Origin: CAZGLK01 sp964526375
GTDB lineage: Bacteria > Patescibacteriota > Minisyncoccia > JACQLN01
NCBI GenBank assembly: GCA_964526375.1
Contig: CAZGLK010000021.1
Coordinates: 1-13,361, forward strand
Length of the DNA: 13,361 nt
Direction: 5' to 3'
Shown: piece by piece, positions 5,237-9,730 of the stretch
How positions within the stretch are numbered: the stretch's first letter is position 1
Layout: each line of letters opens with the position of its first letter
Program-made: the position numbers and the translations under genes
Notes under the pieces: generated by a model
The model's input: the letters and a program-made list of their open reading frames with translations, nothing else
Told to the model about the DNA's origin: nothing
Database searches by the model: none

Positions 5237-6310
5237 TTACCAAAATTTTAGTTTTGTTAGAAATCTCTTAATTTTGTCTAAAATTCCTAATTTTGGTTTA
5301 GTTTCTTCTTGTTTGATTTCTTCAGTTTTTACACTTGAAGTAGCTAAAATATCAATTCCACTTATAGTCGCTGTCATAGTGTCGTGTTTCTTAGGAGTAA
5401 TCTCTTCTCGCTTTTGTTCTTTTTGTTGGGCGGTAGCTTCTATTGTTGGTTTAGTCGGTATTACAGACGGTTGACTGGGTAGCTGAACAGGTTGTACTTC
5501 AAATTTTTCACAAGCAGTTTGAGTTGAGTTCCAAACATACCCATTCGTGCAATTACAGCTACTATTCTGGCTTACTCCCTTCTCACCAATAACATTATTA
5601 CCATAAATCAATCGGCAATCTTCTGTGTGCGTAATACATTGACCATTCCGCATTAAGTAGCCCTCATTACATACACAAGAATCACCAACTTTTACTGAAT
5701 TAGCGGGGCAAACAATACTTGCAATGCAAGCTGTTTGAGAACTATTCCATTCATATCCTTGAGTACAATAGCACGACTTGTCTATACCATAAGTTGCGAC
5801 ACCATATTTATCTTGGCAGTATTGATCAATTGTAATGCAATTATCTTTGTTGGTATTGGTTGCATAACCACTATTACAAGTACAGCCCCCGTTAGAGTAT
5901 GAAGCGTTTGCTGGGCACGATGGTTGGGGTGGAATATAAGGAGTGGGTGGTGAGTATGTTCCGCTGTAATAACTTCCACCAGAACTATCCAATTCCTCTG
6001 CATCCCAAACTTTACAATCCTGATCTCTGTCTACCAAATAGATCCTGTCGCCAATTCCATCGAGATATGTACCTTTATCAATATATATATACTTGCCTTC
6101 ATAAACCCACATACTTGAACATCCAATTCCGTACTCTACCAAGTACTTATCACCCCATTTGTCTTCAACAATAATTTTGTCATCATCCAAGTCCTTAACA
6201 AGATAGTATTTTTCAAAATCATCAGCTTTTGCAATATTTGATGATGTCAAAAGCCAAGCAAAAATTAACAAGATGAAAATGTGCTTGTACTTTTTGTTGG
6301 TTTCTAACAT
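5237..6310 (-). CDS. Secreted Cys-rich EGF-like repeat protein
   Basis: 357 residues from ATG 6310; an upstream TTG start (6331) is less likely. Residues 9-29 are a signal peptide (IFILLIFAWLLTSSN, cleavage after A-K-A). Residues 30-105 form a beta-rich domain with two cysteines (C64, C99) around Y-I-Y-I-D-K-G-T-Y-L-D-G-I. A Pro/Tyr linker follows, then EGF-like repeats (132-268) of type C-x-C-x-x-G-Y; two end in near-identical G-Y-E-W-N-S-S-Q-T-A-C and G-Y-V-W-N-S-T-Q-T-A-C. A Thr/Gln/Lys-rich stalk leads to a C-terminal basic amphipathic helix ending L-K-F-W, which may touch a membrane. It looks like a surface or extracellular adhesin/ligand-binding protein; the target is unknown. It is first in the minus-strand run. 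Confidence 0.75.
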   Translation of the reverse strand: MLETNKKYKHIFILLIFAWLLTSSNIAKADDFEKYYLVKDLDDDKIIVEDKWGDKYLVEYGIGCSSMWVYEGKYIYIDKGTYLDGIGDRIYLVDRDQDCKVWDAEELDSSGGSYYSGTYSPPTPYIPPQPSCPANASYSNGGCTCNSGYATNTNKDNCITIDQYCQDKYGVATYGIDKSCYCTQGYEWNSSQTACIASIVCPANSVKVGDSCVCNEGYLMRNGQCITHTEDCRLIYGNNVIGEKGVSQNSSCNCTNGYVWNSTQTACEKFEVQPVQLPSQPSVIPTKPTIEATAQQKEQKREEITPKKHDTMTATISGIDILATSSVKTEEIKQEETKPKLGILDKIKRFLTKLKFW

Positions 6311-6463
6311 ATCAATATCACTTATACCCAATACTTAATGATGTCTCTTTTTCTATAACGCCGATCTTTTCGCTCGCCAAAACGAATGGCAACTAAAATG
6401 CCTTTTTATCCCACTGCCGGAGAAGGTGGATATAAACAGACATCAAATATCTTAACTGCTTTG
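6311..6463. other. Gene-free segment at the right edge of the island
   Basis: I see no intact gene here. A 46-codon plus-strand frame (6398-6538) is the familiar false ORF that arises from reading a tRNA gene antisense. No strong promoter for the minus-strand run was found; TATAAG lies 10 bases before the 6310 ATG without a clear -35. Confidence 0.5.
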
Positions 6464-6502
6464 GAGCGGGCGAGCGGAATCGAACCGCCGTTCCTAGCTT
6501 GG
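6464..6502 (-). repeat. 39-bp copy of the tRNA-Gly 3' part (putative attachment site)
   Basis: Identical over 39 bases to 7092-7130, which covers the tRNA-Gly(CCC) discriminator, 3' acceptor strand, T-arm, variable loop, 3' anticodon stem and part of the anticodon. Identity stops inside the anticodon; the 5' half of the tRNA is missing here. Same orientation as the gene, 628 bp away. Tyrosine integrases commonly recombine in the anticodon loop of tRNA genes and leave exactly such a 3' copy. Confidence 0.8.
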
Positions 6503-6642
6503 CCCCGTTACAATCACAAGAATTCTTGCTTTGTTTGAGCGGGATTGTCAGCGATGTTCGAACTTCTATCCTTGAGCTTCTGAGATGTGGTGATTTTCCG
6601 CTACCTTCTTATGATTCCTCAATCCCTTGTTTATAAACCCTG
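6503..6642. other. Gene-free segment
   Basis: Between the tRNA fragment and the next promoter I see no coding frame, tRNA or clear hairpin that I can support. A GTTCGAAC word near 6555-6562 recalls a T-loop, but no stem or acceptor fits around it. Confidence 0.45.
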
Positions 6643-6670
6643 TTGACACATAATACCGGTTTGCTATACT
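6643..6670 (+). promoter_or_regulatory. Near-consensus sigma70 promoter
   Basis: TTGACA (6643-6648), 16-base spacer, TATACT (6665-6670). Only about 40 bases separate the expected start from a terminator; no open frame follows on this strand. Confidence 0.6.
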
Positions 6671-6676
6671 GAATAA

Positions 6677-6717
6677 TGTCAAACCTCTCCCCGCTTCGGC
6701 GGGGGGAATTTTTATTT
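6677..6717 (+). ncRNA. Candidate 40-base terminated transcript
   Basis: From the promoter at 6643-6670, RNA would consist of a short single-stranded lead (AAACCU) and one CCCCGC-UUCG-GCGGGG hairpin with a U-rich tail. It converges on the 3' end of the broken GIY-YIG gene, as the 2606-2681 transcript converges on the broken mazF gene. It may be only a decoy or insulating terminator; existence of a stable RNA is inferred. Confidence 0.35.
6686..6717 (+). terminator. Rho-independent terminator
   Basis: Stem CCCCGC/GCGGGG with UUCG loop (6689-6704), extended by further pairs, followed by TTTTTATTT at 6709-6717. No T-run follows on the minus strand, so it acts on plus-strand transcripts. Confidence 0.75.
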
Positions 6718-6722
6718 GCATA

Positions 6723-6995
6723 TTACTCAATATTAAAACTTTCTAGCGTCCTTTTCAACGCTAACTTCAATTGTTTTCTCCCAAACCCGCTTTTGAGAAA
6801 TTTCTCTTTTGCTTCAGCATCAGCTTTACATATAAAGTATTCATAATGAATAAGTTTGAGCGGTCATCTGTCTTTTGTGGATTTAACTTCACCTCGGGCG
6901 TGTTGTTGTAATCTATTTTTCAGATTTGTGGTGAATCCTGTGTAAAATCGTTTGTCTTTAAGAGATAACAAAGTGTAGACATAAAATCTTTCCAT
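6723..6995 (-). pseudogene. GIY-YIG endonuclease domain protein, nonsense-interrupted
   Basis: The frame from ATG 6995 to TAA 6723 encodes 90 residues of a single GIY-YIG domain (UvrC-N/YhbQ type): MERFYVYTLLSLKDKRFYTG, then the R-L-x-x-H segment (L-K-N-R-L-Q-Q-H), S-T-K-D-R, then P-L-K-L-I-H-Y-E and E-K-F-L-K-S-G-F-G-R. Codon 44 is TGA where Arg is usual (DRRP), i.e. a single CGA-to-TGA change. The frame is otherwise intact, so the loss is recent or a few UGA are read through. UGA is a real stop elsewhere in the window, so recoding is unlikely. It sits alone between the two tRNA-Gly repeats. Confidence 0.8.
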
Positions 6996-6997
6996 AT

Positions 6998-7063
6998 GAG
7001 TGCGAAGTCAAACTTCGTTTTTATATATAAATATAGATAAGGGCCAAGTCTGACTTGGCACTC
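6998..7063. repeat. Nested inverted repeat with two AGTC hairpins
   Basis: The 20-base arm 6998-7017 and the reverse complement of 7044-7063 match at 17 of 20 positions. Each arm is itself a hairpin: CGAAGT-CAA-ACTTCG (7003-7017, followed by TTTTTAT) and GCCAAGTC-T-GACTTGGC (7043-7059). Two of the three differences between arms are paired (CGAAG/CTTCG against CCAAG/CTTGG), so folding is preserved. A third related palindrome, CGAGTC-T-GACTCG (7078-7090 on the minus strand), adjoins the tRNA. Confidence 0.65.
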
Positions 7064-7092
7064 GTCTGTCTCGCGAGCGAGTCAGACTCGTG

Positions 7093-7164
7093 AGCGGGCG
7101 AGCGGAATCGAACCGCCGTTCCTAGCTTGGGAAGCTAGTGTAATAACCACTATACGACGCCCGC
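7093..7164 (-). tRNA. tRNA-Gly (anticodon CCC)
   Basis: The minus strand folds as a cloverleaf: acceptor GCGGGCG/CGCCCGC, anticodon stem CTAGC/GCTAG around loop TTCCCAA (anticodon CCC, reading GGG), T-arm GGCGG-TTCGATT-CCGCT. Discriminator U; CCA not encoded. Its 3' part is duplicated exactly at 6464-6502. Confidence 0.93.
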
Positions 7165-7194
7165 GATTTTATTCTATTTTCTAATTTCTAGATA

Positions 7195-7767
7195 CTATTT
7201 TCTATTTTCCAATTTCCCCTCCTTCCACTCAAACGGCAAAAACCAAATTGAAACATTGGCTTTGGATTTGGCATCGTTCAGCCAATTGTTAAAATCATCC
7301 GGCCCTTTCTCCTGCGTCATAATCTGGCGCAGAGCCTGCGGCTCTAAAATGCGCTCTTTAAACTTTTCCAAATCCCAGCCGTAAATGGTGCCTATTGATT
7401 CGGCAAGACCCGACTCGTTTTTACCACTAAAGTTGCCGTCTACTTCGCCGCGGGCCTTGGCTAAAACCTCTTTGGAAACTGATGTTCGCATGATGGTATT
7501 GGCAATCAAGCTGTCCAGAGCGTTCTGCACTAAAACCTGCCCGTGGCCGCGGCTTAAGAGCACATCCATTTCGGGGCTTTCACCGGCCAGGCCGCTTTGG
7601 TGCAGACGGCGGGCAACTTCTATGTTCTCTTTAACGGTGCTGTAGCTTATTAGCCGCCCATTGACTTTAGCCACCGGAAAATAACCGTTCTTAACCAAGG
7701 AATAGCTTAACAACCCACCGACAAGCAGAACAAGGGTTAGGATAAGTATTTTGATATGAAAAGACAT
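7195..7767 (-). CDS. SurA N-terminal-like membrane-anchored chaperone-type protein
   Basis: 190 residues. One N-terminal membrane helix (about 6-23, KILILTLVLLVGGLLSY), then V-A-K-V-N-G-R-L-I-S-Y-S-T-V-K (about 32-46), the strand-turn-helix opening typical of SurA-N/PrsA-type peptidyl-prolyl isomerase chaperones. A helical domain follows, and the chain ends with N-W-L-N-D-A-K-S-K-A-N-V-S-I-W, as where the parvulin domain would start, but no parvulin domain is present. So it is probably a chaperone-like envelope protein without isomerase activity. The ATG 7767 has AGGA 7 bases upstream. It lies downstream of the FtsB-like gene across a repeat-rich spacer. Confidence 0.65.
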   Translation of the reverse strand: MSFHIKILILTLVLLVGGLLSYSLVKNGYFPVAKVNGRLISYSTVKENIEVARRLHQSGLAGESPEMDVLLSRGHGQVLVQNALDSLIANTIMRTSVSKEVLAKARGEVDGNFSGKNESGLAESIGTIYGWDLEKFKERILEPQALRQIMTQEKGPDDFNNWLNDAKSKANVSIWFLPFEWKEGKLENRK

Positions 7768-7865
7768 ATCGCGATCCTAATACCCAAATACATCCGAATA
7801 ACACGAATGGATCAGATTTTCCAAATTCGGGATATTCGGGTAAAATTTGGATATTTCGGGTCGGT
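7768..7865. repeat. Spacer of CCGAATA-type repeats
   Basis: Degenerate copies of ATTCGGGATATT/CCGAATATCC fill the spacer, including an inverted pair CCAAATT (7821-7827)/AATTTGG (7844-7850). Unit differs from that of the octamer spacers elsewhere. No coding frame of its own. Confidence 0.5.
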
Positions 7866-8270
7866 TTAAGGAAAGAAGTATTCGCCCCAACCCTTAACAT
7901 TGCTCCACAGCGGGCTGTGGGCCGAAACTGGACGATTATTCAGTATAGCCGTAAAATCCTCCGGCGGGAAGTCGGCCTCGCTGACCACCACCAAAACCGC
8001 CTCGCCTTCTTTTTTTAGGTTCAGGCGGGTTCGGGCTTCCTTTTCCAAAACCGCCGGGTCAGTCAAATCGGCCAGTTCCAGCTTTAAATCTTGGGCCCGT
8101 TGGTTAGTTTCGTTAACCTCTCTTTGCAAAGCACGGTATTCCCGCCACAAACCAAACCACTTCCAAAACTCCCCGCCGGCTTTGTAGCCGCTAAAAACCA
8201 CAACCACCGCCAAAACCAGCCACACCACCCCCCGCCGTTTTAACATCAACGCCAATTCCTTCCTACTCAT
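7866..8270 (-). CDS. FtsB/DivIC-like septum formation initiator
   Basis: 134 residues with the family architecture: short cytoplasmic basic N-terminus, one membrane helix (about 14-28, GVVWLVLAVVVVFSG), a coiled coil (about 40-68, heptads with L, V, A at core positions), then the motif L-E-K-E-A-R-T-R-L-N-L-K-K-E-G-E-A-V-L-V-V (about 75-95) typical of FtsB/DivIC. A tail ending W-G-E-Y-F-F-P follows. FtsB/DivIC joins FtsL and FtsQ/DivIB at the division septum. It is divergent from the 35-residue gene at 8291 with only 20 bases between the starts; TATCAT (8277-8282) sits 6 bases before this ATG, suggesting a leaderless mRNA. No FtsL or FtsQ gene is nearby. Confidence 0.8.
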   Translation of the reverse strand: MSRKELALMLKRRGVVWLVLAVVVVFSGYKAGGEFWKWFGLWREYRALQREVNETNQRAQDLKLELADLTDPAVLEKEARTRLNLKKEGEAVLVVVSEADFPPEDFTAILNNRPVSAHSPLWSNVKGWGEYFFP

Positions 8271-8291
8271 GCTATAATGATACCAGAACTA
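8270..8291. promoter_or_regulatory. Overlapping divergent promoters for two near-leaderless genes
   Basis: Plus strand: extended -10 TGCTATAAT (8270-8278), 12 bases before ATG 8291. Minus strand: TATCAT (8277-8282), 6 bases before ATG 8270. The two -10 boxes overlap by two bases. Neither has a strong -35 or a Shine-Dalgarno sequence, so polymerases would compete for the same 20 bases. Confidence 0.45.
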
Positions 8292-8398
8292 TGGCCGTAA
8301 AAAAACAAAAACTTATCAAAACCTTCTGGCTGATTGGAGTGATTATTGTGGGGCTTTCCATGATAATCTATTTGATCTACCCGCTGTTCTTGTTTTGA
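8291..8398 (+). CDS. 35-residue membrane protein
   Basis: MAVKKQKLIKTFWLIGVIIV begins the product: a lysine-rich start, then one membrane helix (about 12-33) with an S-M-I-I-Y-L-I-Y-P-L-F end, stop TGA at 8396. Short proteins with this K-K-x-x-K-x-F-W-x-x-x ... S-M layout recur next to division and envelope genes in CPR genomes, from memory. It is supported by the extended -10 box upstream. Function unknown; N-in, C-out topology is expected from the charges. Confidence 0.6.
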   Translation: MAVKKQKLIKTFWLIGVIIVGLSMIIYLIYPLFLF

Positions 8399-8413
8399 TT
8401 TCTTTAATTTTTT

Positions 8414-8469
8414 CCTCTAGAAGGTTTCTATTTCCAGCGATCGCTGGAAATAGAAACCTAGTATAGAGG
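8414..8469. repeat. Long perfect palindrome with outer arms
   Basis: Bases 8422-8459 form a perfect 38-bp palindrome centred on GCGATCGC (arms AGGTTTCTATTTCCAGCGA and its complement). Imperfect outer arms CCTCTA (8414-8419)/TAGAGG (8464-8469) extend it. It lies 15 bases after the 35-residue gene and has no T-run on either side, so it is not a standard terminator. Confidence 0.75.
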
Positions 8470-8518
8470 TTTGGCCTCCCTGCGTGTTTTCAACACACTC
8501 CTAACCGACACAACAAGG

Positions 8519-8566
8519 TTATTGTTAACAAACCCGCGACGATCGTTTTAGGATTGTTAACAATAA
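8519..8566. promoter_or_regulatory. Paired TTGTTAACAA operator-like palindromes
   Basis: Two 10-bp palindromes TTGTTAACAA (8522-8531 and 8554-8563) lie 32 bp apart centre to centre, close to three helical turns. Together with flanking TTA/TAA they make a 13-bp perfect inverted repeat. Two small hairpins (GAGG/CCTC at 8466-8478 and GTGTT/AACAC at 8484-8496) lie to the left. Binding protein unknown. Confidence 0.4.
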
Positions 8567-8597
8567 GAAAAACACCCCAAGCTTGGCTTGGGGTGTT
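8563..8597 (-). terminator. Rho-independent terminator after the small minus-strand gene
   Basis: Stem AACACCCCAAGC (8571-8582)/GCTTGGGGTGTT (8586-8597), 12 bp with 3-base loop; on the minus strand it is followed by TTTTTCTT. It ends the 35-residue gene 8620-8727. The stem is near-identical to a hairpin at 8772-8790 on the other side of that gene. Confidence 0.75.
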
Positions 8598-8619
8598 GGG
8601 ATATGATTCAACATGTCCC

Positions 8620-8727
8620 TCACGGGCCCGGAGATTGTCTTTTCTTGCCTCCATATTTGACTGCCCACCACACCGCAAGACAGGTCAGACCCCATAAAAA
8701 TAGAAGGATAACACCTGCTAACACCAT
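8620..8727 (-). CDS. 35-residue membrane protein with strong ribosome binding site
   Basis: The product starts MVLAGVILLFLWGLTCLAVW and ends with a basic tail (G-G-K-K-R-Q-S-P-G-P). One membrane helix covers about residues 3-23; C16 lies within it. A strong GGAGG sits 8 bases before the ATG (8727), unusual in this window where most genes have none. A terminator (8563-8597) follows the TGA. No homolog recognised. It is separated from the PP2C gene by a hairpin and may be a separate transcript or the operon's last gene. Confidence 0.6.
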   Translation of the reverse strand: MVLAGVILLFLWGLTCLAVWWAVKYGGKKRQSPGP

Positions 8728-8771
8728 TATCTCCACCTCCATTCAAGAAAGAATTAAGAAAGAACTGCGAT

Positions 8772-8790
8772 TCCCAAGCTTAGCTTGGGA
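8772..8790. repeat. Hairpin paralogous to the 8571-8597 terminator stem
   Basis: TCCCAAGC/GCTTGGGA with a TTA loop, 14 bases after the PP2C stop. Bases 8773-8796 match 8576-8599 at 22 of 24 positions in direct orientation. The outer C-G pair of one is T-A in the other, a compensatory change. It has no good T-run on the minus strand, so at best it is a weak terminator. Confidence 0.6.
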
Positions 8791-8803
8791 TGTTGGAGTT
8801 GTC

Positions 8804-9700
8804 TTAAAAACGGATTGCTATCAAAGTGCGCTCAAGCCCGAAATTGCGAGGATCACCTAGAGCTTTTTCGGCGGTAAAGCGTCTGACCTGCGCCTCAAGA
8901 TCGCCCGGCCACCTCTTAAACAAATCAACGAACTCCGGTAGTCCAAGATAATGTTCAAACCCGTCGGTCATAAGCATTGCCAGCTCTCCCTCGGCCGGCG
9001 TAAATGAACCGGTGTTAAGATATTTGACTGCCGCCTTCTCGCCGGTAATAACGCCGTAGCCGGTAATCTCGCCAGTTTCGTCCAAGCCGTTGCGATAAAC
9101 GCGCCTGATAATTTTTTTGCGCTCGTCCAAAGCAATATCGGCCCAATCGGCCGGCAATTTTTCACGCCGCAAGAGTGACCAACATTCCGGCGATTTGAAT
9201 TTAAGATTGCCGCTGGAATCAAAGTGGACCGCAAAAGAATCGCACATGGACGCCCAAAAAACGGTGCCCTCCTTAATTACGGCAAAAGCAGCCGTGGCGG
9301 TAAAAAGATCTATATCCCAAAAGTTCAGTTTGTCTTTGGTTCGCCCCTGGGCTTTGTTGTATTCTCCCACCGCTTCATTTGCCCCTTCAAAAACTTTTTC
9401 AAGATCGGCGGCAGTAAAATCGCCGTACAAACTCTCCGCTGTTTTTACCGCCTCTTCGCAGAATATGCGCGCCGCCTCGCCGGCGCCCGAAGGGTCGGGA
9501 TACCTGCCGCTGGAATCCAACTCCAATGTTACCCCATCGGCCACCACAAATATGGGGTAGATATCAGACGCCGCATGATAATCTTCGCGCGGCCGGCTAC
9601 CGTCGCCCACACCGTTAACCTCTAAACCAAAATTACTAAGCGCGGCCAAACCCTTTAAAAGATCTTTGGACATCGGCTCCCAAATTTTAAAAATTTTCAT
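8804..9700 (-). CDS. PP2C-like serine/threonine phosphatase
   Basis: 298 residues. PP2C landmarks appear in order: E39-D40 (P-R-E-D, equal to the N-E/Q-D metal site), V-A-D-G-V (53-57; D55, G56), T-A-A-F-A-V-I (136-142), C-D-S-F-A (153-157, equal to G-D-S-R-A; D154) and M-T-D-G-F (244-248; D246). The last metal site, normally D-N-x-T, reads N-F-G-L-E-R-T, so D/N are replaced. The G to C change before D154 and this loss suggest altered metal use or a pseudo-phosphatase-like role; substrate unknown. ATG 9700 is preferred over the TTG at 9718 because AGAGGAG lies 5 bases before it. It follows secY, where many bacteria carry adk and map. Confidence 0.75.
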   Translation of the reverse strand: MKIFKIWEPMSKDLLKGLAALSNFGLEVNGVGDGSRPREDYHAASDIYPIFVVADGVTLELDSSGRYPDPSGAGEAARIFCEEAVKTAESLYGDFTAADLEKVFEGANEAVGEYNKAQGRTKDKLNFWDIDLFTATAAFAVIKEGTVFWASMCDSFAVHFDSSGNLKFKSPECWSLLRREKLPADWADIALDERKKIIRRVYRNGLDETGEITGYGVITGEKAAVKYLNTGSFTPAEGELAMLMTDGFEHYLGLPEFVDLFKRWPGDLEAQVRRFTAEKALGDPRNFGLERTLIAIRF

Positions 9701-9730
9701 TAGACTCCTCTTTTGCAATTAATTAAAGAA

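Noticed and set aside
6398..6538. 46-codon plus-strand ORF with E-R-A-S-G-I-E-P-P-F-L-A-W
   Set aside because: It is the antisense reading of the tRNA-Gly fragment, a well-known false protein.
6555..6562. GTTCGAAC as T-loop of a second tRNA
   Set aside because: No acceptor, D-arm or anticodon stem can be built around it.
6723..6995. UGA recoded as Gly or another amino acid
   Set aside because: DedA and the 35-residue proteins end properly at TGA, intact genes contain no internal TGA, and Trp is TGG.
9117..9560. 147-codon plus-strand ORF opposite the PP2C gene
   Set aside because: Low-complexity Ser/Ala/Pro content typical of antisense frames; the PP2C frame carries the motifs.
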